From assembly GCA_027068415.1 (NCBI GenBank), contig JAMOTD010000027.1:1-64000 (forward strand): a DNA stretch of 64,000 bases, given 5' to 3'. A program made the translations under genes and the position numbers. The stretch comes from Desulfurobacteriaceae bacterium (GTDB lineage: Bacteria; Aquificota; Aquificia; Desulfurobacteriales; Desulfurobacteriaceae). Positions 9,013 through 17,125 of this stretch are shown here, one piece after another (position 1 is the stretch's first letter; each line of letters begins with the position of its first letter). A model generated the notes under the pieces. That model had not been told where the DNA came from. It saw only the letters and a list, made by a program, of their open reading frames with translations, and did no database searches.

Positions 9013-9676
9013 AGACTTTTCCCTTAAGGATATTGAAGAGATAGAGTCTTCCGACAGGCAGTTTAAGGCCTTAAGGGAGTTCTTTAGAGAAATCAAAGAG
9101 CCCGAAAAATTTCTAAAGCTGATAGTCATAAACGCCCTCCTCTCCTACCAGCTCCAGATGAAGGGGGAGGAGTACTGGGAGGCTTTTGCCCGATTCTTCA
9201 AAGACGCAAAAGGAGTTGATGACTTCCCCGACTTCCTCTCACTCTACAACAGGCGATTTCTTAGTGCAAAGTTAAAGAGGTTTAAGAAAGTTAAAAGGTG
9301 CGTTGAGGAGCTCTTTAGGAAGTTCTCACTTAACGAGCTGGGGGAAAACTTGGAGCTCTTAGTAGAGCACCTCTCGGGCTGTTTATCTCAAAAGAGGGAC
9401 GCAAAAACCGTAGTATTTGCGGCAAAGATGTTTATGTACGGCTACAGGATAGCCTTCAGCCGCTACCCCGGAGGTTTGTGGAACATAGAGATACCCCTTG
9501 ATTCAAGGCTAAAAAAAGTTTTTCCTACCGTTAAAGAGTGGAGGGAGGTTGCCCGGGAGCTCGGAATTCCTCCGATTCGCCTTGACGCCCTGATTTGGGT
9601 TCCCATCGGAGGGGTGAGCTCCCTGCCCCCCCAGCTTGAGGAGAAGGTCAGGAAGTTGAAGAAGGTTCTTCCTTAA
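8975..9676 (+). CDS. 8-oxoguanine DNA glycosylase/lyase of the AGOG family
   Basis: Base-excision repair enzyme predicted to remove 8-oxoguanine. The 233-residue protein resembles the archaeal GO glycosylase family (PF09171): NALLSYQLQ and GEEYWEAFARFF in the N-half, KTVVFAAKMFMYGYRI containing the likely catalytic Lys, and IPLDSRLKK with the conserved Asp of the HhH-GPD fold. It starts at TTG 8975 inside the DUF2062 gene and converges on tlyA with a 29-bp overlap. AGOG is mostly archaeal; its presence fits a thermophile with ancient gene exchange. The family call is from remembered motifs. Confidence 0.7.
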   Translation: MPEKIKRLTEVLKDFSLKDIEEIESSDRQFKALREFFREIKEPEKFLKLIVINALLSYQLQMKGEEYWEAFARFFKDAKGVDDFPDFLSLYNRRFLSAKLKRFKKVKRCVEELFRKFSLNELGENLELLVEHLSGCLSQKRDAKTVVFAAKMFMYGYRIAFSRYPGGLWNIEIPLDSRLKKVFPTVKEWREVARELGIPPIRLDALIWVPIGGVSSLPPQLEEKVRKLKKVLP

Positions 9677-10454
9677 CCGCCTTCTCAACCTTTTCCTCGT
9701 CAACTTTGTCGTCTTGGGGGTTTTGGGAGAGTAAAACGAGGAACTCCTTGTTCCCTTTGGGGCCTCTCGGCTTTGAGAGGGTAAGGTTCTCCGGGTACAG
9801 CCCTATCTCCCTTGAGAAAGAGAGGATTTTGTTTATGGCCTTTTTGTGGAGCTCGGGGTCTTTAATTACCCCCTTACCTCTGTCAACCTCCTTCTTTGTA
9901 AGCTCAAACTGGGGCTTTATTAGGGCGATAATTTTTCCTTCCGGCTTTAGGAACTCCTTAACTACCGGTAGGATTTTTGTAAGGGAGATAAAGGAGACGT
10001 CAATAACTACGAGGTCAACCTTTTCGGGAACCTCTTTTTCAGTTAAGTACCTTGCGTTAAAGCCCTCAATTGAGATTACCCTCTCGTCGTTCCTCAACTT
10101 CCAGTCAAGCTGTCCCCTTCCTACGTCAACGGCGTAAACCTTTTTTGCTCCGTGCTTTAAGAGGCAGTCTGTAAAACCGCCGGTTGAAGCTCCAACGTCA
10201 AGGCAGGTAAACCCTTCTACGCTAAGGCCGAACTCCTTAATAGCCGTCTCTAACTTGAGGCCTCCCCTTGAAACGTAGGGAATATCCTCCCCCTTTACCT
10301 CAATCTTGGCCTCTGGGGGAACCTGAGCTCCGGCCTTGTCAACGACCTTGCCGTCAACGAGGACTTTGCCGGCCATTATTAAGGCCTTTGCCCTCTCCCT
10401 GCTCTTTACGAGCCCTTTCTCTACCAAGAGTTTGTCAAGCCTTTCTTTCTTCAC
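9648..10454 (-). CDS. tlyA: TlyA-family rRNA (cytidine-2'-O)-methyltransferase
   Basis: A 268-residue RNA methyltransferase. It has an N-terminal S4 RNA-binding domain (1-65, RLDKLLVEKGLVKSRERAKALIM) and an FtsJ/RrmJ-like Rossmann domain with the SAM motif DVGASTGGFTDCLL near 80-93. In related bacteria TlyA methylates 16S C1409 and sometimes 23S C1920. Older annotation calls it hemolysin, which is probably misleading. The C-terminal tail is Ser/Glu-rich. The start codon sits at the end of rseP, a 1-bp junction. Confidence 0.92.
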   Translation of the reverse strand: MKKERLDKLLVEKGLVKSRERAKALIMAGKVLVDGKVVDKAGAQVPPEAKIEVKGEDIPYVSRGGLKLETAIKEFGLSVEGFTCLDVGASTGGFTDCLLKHGAKKVYAVDVGRGQLDWKLRNDERVISIEGFNARYLTEKEVPEKVDLVVIDVSFISLTKILPVVKEFLKPEGKIIALIKPQFELTKKEVDRGKGVIKDPELHKKAINKILSFSREIGLYPENLTLSKPRGPKGNKEFLVLLSQNPQDDKVDEEKVEKAVKEEPSSTS

Positions 10455-11737
10455 TACTTTAAGACCCTCATTATGTCGTTGTAAAAGACTATAACCATTA
10501 AAAGGGCAAGGAGGAAGAGGCCTACCTGCTGGAACTTTTCCCTGAAGGAGGCCGAAAGGGGCCTTCTCCTTATCATCTCAATCAGGAACATTAAAATCAG
10601 CCCTCCGTCAAGGACGGGAAGGGGAAGTAGGTTAAAGTAGCCCAGCTGAAGGCTTATGAAGCCCATAAAGTAGATGAAGTTTGAGATTCCCGCCTGGGCG
10701 GCCTTCCCTGCAACTTCGGCAATTAAAATCGGTCCTCCCAAGCTCTTTATTGAGGCCTGGCCCGTTATGAGCTTGTAGAGGAACTTGAAAAAGAGGGCAC
10801 TCTGGCTCTTAAACTCCTCTATTCCTTTCTTAAAAGCTTCGGGGAACGGGTACTTGACGAAGACCATATCAAACTTGGGGACAATTCCGATTGTGTACCT
10901 GCTTACCTCTTTATTGAACCGGGGTTTTACCCTTATTTTCAGCTTTTGGTGGCCCCTTAAGATTAAGAGCTCCACCTCTTTGCCGCCGCTCTTTCCGATT
11001 GTCTCTACAACCTGTCTCCAGCTTGTTATCTCTTTTCCGTTGATTTTCAGGATTACATCTCCGGGCTTTAGGCCGGCCTTTTCTGCCGGTGAGCCTTTTA
11101 TAACCTTTCCGATTTTTGGTTTTATTGCCGGAACTACCTCAAGGGTTCCTATTCCGTTTTTCCGGTCTATTCCCGTCTTTATCGTTATCTCCTTAACCTC
11201 TCCGTTCCTATTTACCTGCAGTTTTATTTCCCTTTCGGGGTTGAGGGCAACAATCTGGTTAAATTCCTTCCAGTTCTTTACCTTTTCTCCGTTAACGGAG
11301 ATTATTGTGTCTCCCGGCTTCAGGGGAATCCGGCTTGAGGCCACGGCCCCTACGGTCGGCTTCTCAACCTGGTAAGCGGGAATGTAGCGTCCGATTGAGA
11401 ATGAGAGGGTGAAGAAGACTACCGCCAAGAGGAGGTTCATTACAGGCCCTGCAAGGGCAATTAATATTCTCTGCCACGGGGGTTTTGCGTAGAACTCGTC
11501 GGGCGATTTGGGGGGCTTGTCGGGGTCTTCGCCGGCCATTTTCACGTAGCCACCCAGCGGAATGAGGCTCACTGCAAACTCTGTTCCGCAGCAGTTAAAC
11601 TTAAAGAGCTTTGGGCCGAAGCCTATTGAGAAGGTCTCAACCCTTACGCCGAAGAACCTTGCCGCCAAGAAGTGGCCCAATTCGTGGACGAAAATCAGTA
11701 TTCCGAGGGCTATTATGAAGTATAGGAGCGTCTGCAT
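10454..11737 (-). CDS. rseP: Site-2 intramembrane metalloprotease RseP
   Basis: Membrane zinc protease that cleaves transmembrane substrates such as anti-sigma factors and signal-peptide remnants. The 427-residue protein has HELGH at 18-22 in the first membrane helix, two PDZ domains (around 125-185 and 200-270, each with a GD-x-I-x-x-x-NG element), and the second metal-site motif LPLPVLDGG near the C-terminus followed by the last membrane helices. It lies between holA and tlyA on the minus strand, 35 bp after holA. Confidence 0.95.
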   Translation of the reverse strand: MQTLLYFIIALGILIFVHELGHFLAARFFGVRVETFSIGFGPKLFKFNCCGTEFAVSLIPLGGYVKMAGEDPDKPPKSPDEFYAKPPWQRILIALAGPVMNLLLAVVFFTLSFSIGRYIPAYQVEKPTVGAVASSRIPLKPGDTIISVNGEKVKNWKEFNQIVALNPEREIKLQVNRNGEVKEITIKTGIDRKNGIGTLEVVPAIKPKIGKVIKGSPAEKAGLKPGDVILKINGKEITSWRQVVETIGKSGGKEVELLILRGHQKLKIRVKPRFNKEVSRYTIGIVPKFDMVFVKYPFPEAFKKGIEEFKSQSALFFKFLYKLITGQASIKSLGGPILIAEVAGKAAQAGISNFIYFMGFISLQLGYFNLLPLPVLDGGLILMFLIEMIRRRPLSASFREKFQQVGLFLLALLMVIVFYNDIMRVLK

Positions 11738-11772
11738 CTATCCTCCTGCTAAGTTTGTGAAAAATTTATTCC

Positions 11773-12705
11773 TTAAAGAGCCCTTTTAAAGGCAAGCTCG
11801 CTCAGGGCCTCCTTTCCTCCTTTAAGGCCGCTCTTTATTGAGAACTCTGCGGCGTGGAGCTCCTTTAAGAGCTTAAGCAGTTTGATTAAGCCTACTCCTT
11901 TAGCAACCTGCCTGTACTTGTGTAGGGCCTCTTTAGGAAGCCTTACGCTCCTTCCCGAGGCAATTTCAACCATGTTCCTTACCTGGCTCTGGAGGAGGCC
12001 CAATATCTGGAGGGGCTCGCTCCCTCTTGACAGGAGATTAGAGAGCTCCCTTAAGAACTCCCTCTCCCTTCCCTCAACCAGAGGAAAGATTAGCTCAAAG
12101 GGGTTTATCTTGCCGCTTGAGAAGAGAAGTGCCTCAATTGTTTCCCTGTTAAGCTTTCCCGGGTAGAGGAGGAGCTTGTCGGTTTCGTGCTTGAGCTCGG
12201 TTAAGTCGGTTCCCACGATTTCAACTATCAGTTTTATGAGCTGCGGGGGGAGCTCCCTCCCGGCACTCTTAAACTTCTTCGCTATGAGGCCGTAAATCTG
12301 CTTTTCGGTGTAGGGCTCAGACTCAATAACCGTTTCAGAGATTTCTATAATCCCCTTAAAGAGCTCCCCTTTTAAGGTTTTCCAGTCAAGCTCTCCGAAG
12401 GCGGCAATAATAAAGGAGTCAAGGCTCTTTAGCTTTTTCAGAAAGGCCTCTTTTTCGGCCTTTTTCCTCAGCTTTCCCGGGAGCTCCTCTGCGTGGAGGA
12501 GGAGGGGCACGACTTTACCCTCAAAAAGTGAGGAGCCTGTAAAGGAGAGGAATTCCTTTAAAGAGTCGGGGTAGAAAGTTTCGTACTTTACGCCCTTTAA
12601 GGCCTTTTTTATGAACTGTCTTGTTAGGTACTCCTCACTTCCGTAGATAAAAATTTTCCCCGGCTTAACCTCTCTCTTCAGGGCTTCCTGGACCTTAAAC
12701 CTCAT
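11773..12705 (-). CDS. holA: DNA polymerase III delta subunit HolA
   Basis: Clamp-loader delta subunit, which opens the beta sliding clamp. The 310-residue protein shows the diverged AAA+-like N-half (FIYGSEEYLTRQFIKKAL; TFYPD) and the helical collar domain with LLQSQVRNMVEIASG-like helix and a C-terminal HAAEFSIKSG segment. No Walker A is present, as expected for delta. It overlaps the upstream ferredoxin gene by 11 bp. Confidence 0.88.
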   Translation of the reverse strand: MRFKVQEALKREVKPGKIFIYGSEEYLTRQFIKKALKGVKYETFYPDSLKEFLSFTGSSLFEGKVVPLLLHAEELPGKLRKKAEKEAFLKKLKSLDSFIIAAFGELDWKTLKGELFKGIIEISETVIESEPYTEKQIYGLIAKKFKSAGRELPPQLIKLIVEIVGTDLTELKHETDKLLLYPGKLNRETIEALLFSSGKINPFELIFPLVEGREREFLRELSNLLSRGSEPLQILGLLQSQVRNMVEIASGRSVRLPKEALHKYRQVAKGVGLIKLLKLLKELHAAEFSIKSGLKGGKEALSELAFKRAL

Positions 12706-13246
12706 TCTTCTCCTTTACCAGCTCAATTGACTTCGGGTTTGTGGGGCAGGCGTTGATACACCTTCCACACCCTAAACACTCATCCTTGTGGAACTCAGGG
12801 TAGGCAAAGTCCTTGAGGGTTATTGCCCTGTCCATCTTCGGGCACGACCAGTAGCAGCTCTGACAGAAGATATCCTGATAGGCAACGCACCTTTCAACTA
12901 TCAACCTTGCGTAAACCCTGTACTTTTCAAGGTTTTCTTTTCTTAGGGCCCCGCTCGGGCAGGCCTCAACACACCAGTAGCACCTTTCACAGTAATTGTT
13001 CTCAAAATTCATAACCGGAGTTTCAAATACTACGGGGTGCATCTCCTTCAAGGGCTCAAGGACTCCCGTCGGGCATGCGGAGATGCACTTCCCGCACTTT
13101 GTGCACAGCTTTAAAAACTCCTCCTCGTCTCCGCTTCCCGGAGGTCTTAAGTAAACCTTGTTGGGCTTTGTGGCTTCGTAGGTAAACTCTGCCGCCGCCT
13201 GAGCCAAAGACTTCCCTAAAAGCTTAAAGAACCTTCTCCTGCTCAA
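12695..13246 (-). CDS. NapF-like ferredoxin-type protein with four Fe-S cysteine clusters
   Basis: A 183-residue iron-sulphur protein. The N-terminus SRRRFFK looks like a twin-arginine-type signal. Four Cys groups follow: CTKCGKCISACP, CERCYWCVEACP, a degenerate CQSCYWSC, and CLGCGRCINACP. NapF and MauM/NapG-like ferredoxins have this arrangement and serve periplasmic nitrate reductase maturation or electron transfer. No nap genes are nearby, so the partner is unknown. It overlaps both neighbours by a few bases, in a run with YqaA and holA. Confidence 0.75.
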   Translation of the reverse strand: MSRRRFFKLLGKSLAQAAAEFTYEATKPNKVYLRPPGSGDEEEFLKLCTKCGKCISACPTGVLEPLKEMHPVVFETPVMNFENNYCERCYWCVEACPSGALRKENLEKYRVYARLIVERCVAYQDIFCQSCYWSCPKMDRAITLKDFAYPEFHKDECLGCGRCINACPTNPKSIELVKEKNEV

Positions 13247-13824
13247 GGTAGAACTCCTTTCCTGTACCTTCTGTAGGTTAAAAAGGCTATTAATAAAGCT
13301 ACTCCCAGCCCTAAGAATATAAAGTTAAGGTTTTTCTCAACAAAGCCGGTGATCTGGGCGCCGAAGAAGTAAAAGAGTGAGGCCTCTAAGAAGAACCTGA
13401 GTCCGCGTCCTAAGAGCGAAAAGACAATTAACTTCCACAGTGAAGCAAAGAGGACTCCCGATGTTATCGTAAAAACCTTGTAGGGTAGGGGAGTGAAACC
13501 TGCAAGGAGGATTATCAGCCCCTCGTAGGCCTCGTAGAGCCTGTGGACTCTTGCGACCTTCTCTTTGCCGAAAAACCTCTCTGCAAGAGGCCTTCCCCCG
13601 AAGAAGCCCAAGTAGTAGCCTACAATTCCTCCTAAAGTGGAGAAGATGGTGGTTATCAGGGCGTAGAGGAAGCTCCTCTCGGGGTTTACCGAGCACAGGG
13701 TTATGAGGAGGACGTCGGGAGGAATGGGAAAGAAGATTGCCTCAATAAAGGCGTTAAGAGCAAGGGCGTAAGCGCCGTACTTGAGAGCTAAGCTCTTCCA
13801 GAAGGCAACGCTGAGGAGCTCCAT
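13243..13824 (-). CDS. YqaA/DedA-type (VTT domain) membrane protein
   Basis: A 193-residue inner-membrane protein with the VTT/SNARE-associated pattern: an amphipathic re-entrant helix containing FIEAIFFPIPPDVLL, then GGIVGYYLGFFGG, a FTPLPYKVFTITSG segment and C-terminal membrane helices. YqaA and DedA relatives help flip or scramble polyprenyl phosphates and phospholipids. It overlaps the ferredoxin by 4 bp and abuts surE without a gap. Confidence 0.82.
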   Translation of the reverse strand: MELLSVAFWKSLALKYGAYALALNAFIEAIFFPIPPDVLLITLCSVNPERSFLYALITTIFSTLGGIVGYYLGFFGGRPLAERFFGKEKVARVHRLYEAYEGLIILLAGFTPLPYKVFTITSGVLFASLWKLIVFSLLGRGLRFFLEASLFYFFGAQITGFVEKNLNFIFLGLGVALLIAFLTYRRYRKGVLP

Positions 13825-14586
13825 CTACCAATCGTACCCCTTTAGTATTTCAAGTGCCCTGTAGTCTGTAAGGTCAAGGTGTATCGGAGTTATTGAGACG
13901 TAGCCGTTTTTAACGGCCCAGTAGTCGGTTCCCGGCTCGGGAATCCAGTCGGGCTCCTCCCCTCCAATCCAGTAGTAGACCCTTCCCCACGGGTCTTTCC
14001 TGGCCTCAACCTTCTCTGTGTAGTTCTTCTTCCCCTGCCTCGTAATCTTTACTCCCTTAATCTGGTTGAAGGGGAGGTTGGGGATGTTGACGTTGAGACA
14101 GCACCCTTGTGGCAGCCCCTTCTCGTAGACTTTACGGGCTATTCTCTTTGCCCACCTTGCCGCGTCTTCCCAGTGGAAGTTCCTGAAGGTAGCAAGGGAG
14201 AAGGCAATTCCGGGAATTCCCAAAAGTGCCCCTTCCATTGCAATTGAGACGGTTCCCGAGTAGGTAATGTCCTCCCCGAGGTTTGGGCCCCTGTTTATTC
14301 CGCCTATTACCATGTCGGGCTTTCTTCCCTTCATTATTGCGTGGATTCCTATGTAAACGCAGCTTGTGGGGGTTCCGTCAACCGCAAACCAGTTCTCGTC
14401 AATCTGCTCGCACCTTAAGGGTCTGTGGAGGGTAAGGGCCCTTCCTACTGCACTCCTTTCTCTGTCGGGGGCTACAACCACAACGTCTGCAAACTCGGAA
14501 AGGGCTTCGTAGAGCGCCTTCAAACCCTCAGAGCGGATTCCGTCGTCGTTTGATAGTAGTATTCTCGGTTTTTCCTTAAGCTCCAT
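13825..14586 (-). CDS. surE: 5'/3'-nucleotidase SurE
   Basis: Nucleoside-monophosphate phosphatase used in stationary-phase and heat survival. The 253-residue protein shows the metal-binding LLSNDDG motif (10-16), APDRERSAVG, the GGINRGPNLG loop and YSGTVSIAMEG, all in family order. The start is ATG 14586, overlapping the upstream small membrane protein gene by 11 bp. Confidence 0.96.
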   Translation of the reverse strand: MELKEKPRILLSNDDGIRSEGLKALYEALSEFADVVVVAPDRERSAVGRALTLHRPLRCEQIDENWFAVDGTPTSCVYIGIHAIMKGRKPDMVIGGINRGPNLGEDITYSGTVSIAMEGALLGIPGIAFSLATFRNFHWEDAARWAKRIARKVYEKGLPQGCCLNVNIPNLPFNQIKGVKITRQGKKNYTEKVEARKDPWGRVYYWIGGEEPDWIPEPGTDYWAVKNGYVSITPIHLDLTDYRALEILKGYDW

Positions 14587-14827
14587 GACCTTTCCCCACG
14601 AAAACCCACCTTATTATACCCACCACCTCTACGGCTCCGTAGATTAAGGAGCTTACCATTATCCCGTACTGCTTTGTAAGGTATCCGTAGAGGGCGTAGA
14701 GGGTTGAGGCAAAGAGTGCAACTACAAAGCCTACCTGCGGGTAGCCTATTGCCGTTATAAACAGGGCTACAACTCCGACTATAGATGCAACTATCTCAAG
14801 GGCTTTCTGAAATTTAGTCCTTTCCAT
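14576..14827 (-). CDS. Small three-helix membrane protein, unknown
   Basis: An 83-residue hydrophobic protein with about three membrane segments (roughly 10-27, 31-47 and 54-74) and a Pro-Gln pair inside GYPQVGF. This recalls small PnuC- or SemiSWEET-like transporters, but no diagnostic motif is complete, so I leave it as unknown. ATG 14827 is the first gene of a minus-strand run into surE and diverges from the WYL1 gene. Confidence 0.6.
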   Translation of the reverse strand: MERTKFQKALEIVASIVGVVALFITAIGYPQVGFVVALFASTLYALYGYLTKQYGIMVSSLIYGAVEVVGIIRWVFVGKGHGA

Positions 14828-14843
14828 CGAACTCCCCTTCCTG

Positions 14844-14849
14844 TATAAT
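14844..14849 (+). promoter_or_regulatory. Candidate -10 box upstream of WYL1
   Basis: TATAAT lies 43 bp before the WYL1 start in the 64-bp divergent gap. A weak TTTCCA at 14821-14826 is 17 bp upstream as a possible -35, but it falls inside the start of the divergent gene. Confidence 0.4.
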
Positions 14850-14891
14850 CGGTAATTCGGTGTAGCCTTAAGATAGACCCGGGGAGGGGTT

Positions 14892-15989
14892 TTGCCAAAG
14901 GACTCGGGGAAGAGGCTCTACCTTGCCGTAGAGGTTCTTAAACTCCTTTCTGAAAACGGGGCCGACTTTATTCCCACTCCCGAAATTCAGGAGAGGTTAA
15001 CGAGGAAGGGAGTCCTTTCGGGAGAAAATCCGTCTGCAGACAGGAAGAGGTTAAACAGGGCTCTTTCAGACCTTCACCAGGCCGGCTACGTTGAGCCGAA
15101 GTTTGTAAGCGTAAAGGGAAGAAAGCCCCAGACGTGGAGGTTGAACGTTAAGGCCGTTCCCTACCTGATTTCCCTCTCTGAAGAAGAACTGATTTCCCTC
15201 TTTACCTTGATTTCCTTTGTTCCGAAGAAGTACAGGAAGATGGAGATTTTGGAGCCGGGCTTAAAGGCCGTTAACCGCTTAGGGAAGCTCCTTGACGGGG
15301 AGAAGAAGGAAGTTGCGATGGAGTCCTTTGAATATCTTCCCGTGCCCATTGAGAGGTATACGAACGTTGAACCCCAGACTTTAAAGCTGATTTTTAACGG
15401 GATTGTTGAGAGGAGGGAGCTCCTAATCAACTACAAAGGAAAGCAGTTTACGGTTTACCCTATAAAAGTTTTCCACTATAACGGGGTCTTTTACCTCTCC
15501 TCCTACATCCCGGAAAAGGGTCAGTACAGACACCTCCAGCTTGTGAAGATGAGGGTTTACGGCTTGGGCAAGGAGTACCCGACCTTCTACTGGAAGAGGT
15601 ACAAGGGAAAGTTTTTCTCCTTTCCCGAGGAGCCCTTTATTATGAAGGTGGAGCTCCCAGTCGACTACATGGCCGACTTGAAACCCGAGCACTCGGTCCT
15701 CCACTACCCCACCCAGTTTCACATGGAGTGGGACAGCGAAAAAGTTATGGTCTGGCTGGTTGCCTTTAACAGCTACCGTTTTACAAGCTGGATAATCCTT
15801 GACGAGCTCCGGGCAATCTATCCTCCCTCCAAAGAAGATGTAGAGGTTGCCAGAAGTAAGGGGGTTAAAGAGCTCTACGAGGGGCTTACCTACAACCTCA
15901 GGGAGAACAGAAAAAGGTTCAACCGGTTTAAAGAAATGGTAAGGCGTTTCTTTGAAAGGAGGCAGCAGTTTTACTCCTCCCTCCTCTAA
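14892..15989 (+). CDS. WYL-type transcriptional regulator (WYL1)
   Basis: A 365-residue protein with an N-terminal winged-helix domain (about 8-95; ADRKRLNRALSDLHQAGYV) and a WYL-like beta-sheet domain near 175-230 (LLINYKGKQFTVYPIKVFHY, then FYLSSY in place of WYL, then the Arg-His-Leu stretch). WYL proteins bind nucleic-acid or nucleotide ligands and often control defence loci. The start is TTG behind GGGGAGGGG. It has two diverged relatives at 22306-23481 and 24483-25661, but sits 7 kb from the island with no obvious target beside it. Confidence 0.7.
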   Translation: MPKDSGKRLYLAVEVLKLLSENGADFIPTPEIQERLTRKGVLSGENPSADRKRLNRALSDLHQAGYVEPKFVSVKGRKPQTWRLNVKAVPYLISLSEEELISLFTLISFVPKKYRKMEILEPGLKAVNRLGKLLDGEKKEVAMESFEYLPVPIERYTNVEPQTLKLIFNGIVERRELLINYKGKQFTVYPIKVFHYNGVFYLSSYIPEKGQYRHLQLVKMRVYGLGKEYPTFYWKRYKGKFFSFPEEPFIMKVELPVDYMADLKPEHSVLHYPTQFHMEWDSEKVMVWLVAFNSYRFTSWIILDELRAIYPPSKEDVEVARSKGVKELYEGLTYNLRENRKRFNRFKEMVRRFFERRQQFYSSLL

Positions 15990-16066
15990 ATTTTCCCCCT
16001 TTGCTCCCCAGTTTCGGGGTCTTTTTTTCCGTAAAGTAGCCTTAAGAACCCGATCGGGGGTAGAGT

Positions 16067-16309
16067 GTGGCCGTCTACATGTGTTCAAAGTGCGGTACCC
16101 TCGTTGAGAACCCGTCTCCCCCCATTTCGGGAGGGTGCCCTGCAGGAGGAAATCACCTTTGGGTTAAGCTCTGTGAGGGGAGCTTGGTCTTTAAAGAGGG
16201 GCTAAAACCGTATCAGTGCAGGAAGTGCGGGGCTCTAATCTACTGCTCAAAACCTCCGGTTTCCAGCAAGTGCCCCGCCGGAGGAAACCATCTTTGGATG
16301 AGGCTTTAA
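16067..16309 (+). CDS. Small zinc-ribbon protein built of two tandem repeats
   Basis: An 80-residue protein made of two copies of one unit of about 38 residues: C-x-KCG, a PP turn, then CPAGGNHLW. The first unit spans about 6-34 and the second about 50-79. Each unit carries three Cys and one His, enough for one zinc. I do not know a function. The start is GTG 16067, with ATG 16079 also possible. It follows WYL1 by 78 bp on the same strand and may be co-transcribed. Confidence 0.6.
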   Translation: MAVYMCSKCGTLVENPSPPISGGCPAGGNHLWVKLCEGSLVFKEGLKPYQCRKCGALIYCSKPPVSSKCPAGGNHLWMRL

Positions 16310-16488
16310 CCCTCGGAGCACTTCCTTTTAACCTCTTTAAGCCTCTTTTCCGTTCTTGGGTGCTCGTCTATGAGCTCCCCGTAGATTCCTTTTTTAAGAA
16401 TTCTCCTAAAGAACTTTTCCCCTCCCATGTAGGAAAGGTTCGCTTTCTTTATGAGCTCCAGCTCATACCCTAAAGACAGGAACCTCAC
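16306..16488 (-). CDS. Short protein resembling the C-terminus of an M48 metallopeptidase
   Basis: A 60-residue ORF starting at GTG 16488, which overlaps the TGA of the upstream zinc-finger gene (GTGA), a coupled-start arrangement. Its sequence looks like the last part of M48/HtpX-type peptidases: a YELELIKKANLSY-like helix, GGEKFFRRIL, then DEHPRTEKRL, which matches the family's THPxTEERL close. The HExxH active site is absent and an upstream stop blocks any longer frame. It may be a gene remnant or a small protein in its own right. Confidence 0.35.
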   Translation of the reverse strand: MRFLSLGYELELIKKANLSYMGGEKFFRRILKKGIYGELIDEHPRTEKRLKEVKRKCSEG

Positions 16489-16667
16489 CCTTCAACCTTT
16501 TTATAGTAGTCGCACAGGGGGTTTGAACAGGTGAGGTAGTTTCCGAAGGGGGATTTTGTAAGGTAGAGGGGGGAGCCGCACTTCGGACACCTCCCCAGGG
16601 TGGGTATTTTTAAAACGGAGCTCCCCACCGCCAGCACCTTTTTTTTTGCCAGCTTAAGCGGGTTCAC
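16485..16667 (-). CDS. Topoisomerase-type zinc-finger small protein
   Basis: A 60-residue protein ending in a Cys4 zinc finger of the topoisomerase IA C-terminal type: CPKCGSPLYL, a GNYLTC strand, then CDYYKK. I chose GTG 16667 because a GGAGGGAGGAG site sits directly upstream; the longer frame to 16718 runs back into the DUF1232 gene. Such lone fingers often bind single-stranded nucleic acid, but no function is known. It overlaps the DUF1232 gene by 14 bp. Confidence 0.55.
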   Translation of the reverse strand: MNPLKLAKKKVLAVGSSVLKIPTLGRCPKCGSPLYLTKSPFGNYLTCSNPLCDYYKKVEG

Positions 16668-17055
16668 CTCCTCCCTCCTTCTCCCTCCAGGCCTTGTACT
16701 TGTTAAGGTCTTCCTCAACCATCATAAGGCACAGCCCCATTACGAAGGCGTCGTCAATCTGTCCGACTAACGGGATAAAGTCGGGTATGACGTCAAAGGG
16801 GTTTAGGATGTAGAGGAGTGCAGCTACTATAGCCGCAATCGTGTACCAGGGAACCTCCCTGTACCTTCCGCTTACAAAGTCCGAAAGGAGCTCAAAGAAG
16901 AGCTTTACCTCGTCAATAAACTTCCTTAAAGGGCCTTTGAGTTTTCCCTCTATCTCCTCCCTTTTCCTTAAGACCTCTTTAACGTCCTCCGGTTTTACCC
17001 TTTTTAGCTGCTCTTCAAACTCCTTTTGGGCTTTTCTCTTTTCCCTTTCGTCCAT
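16654..17055 (-). CDS. YkvA-like DUF1232 membrane protein
   Basis: A 133-residue protein with a charged coiled N-half and the DUF1232 core YILNPFDVIPDFIPLVGQIDDAF, which forms a short membrane-associated helical hairpin. The function of the family is unknown. It starts at ATG 17055 and leads a small minus-strand group with the zinc-finger and M48-like ORFs. Confidence 0.85.
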   Translation of the reverse strand: MDEREKRKAQKEFEEQLKRVKPEDVKEVLRKREEIEGKLKGPLRKFIDEVKLFFELLSDFVSGRYREVPWYTIAAIVAALLYILNPFDVIPDFIPLVGQIDDAFVMGLCLMMVEEDLNKYKAWREKEGGGEPA

Positions 17056-17125
17056 AACCTCTCCCCAATTTAGGTTCTCAGTTAATAATACTCCCCTTTT
17101 GACCCTTTCTGCGGGGCAATCGGGA

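Noticed and set aside
16485-16718. Longer start of the topoisomerase-type zinc-finger protein at 16718
   Set aside because: The extension is Arg/Gly-rich and lies in the DUF1232 coding region; GTG 16667 has a strong ribosome site.
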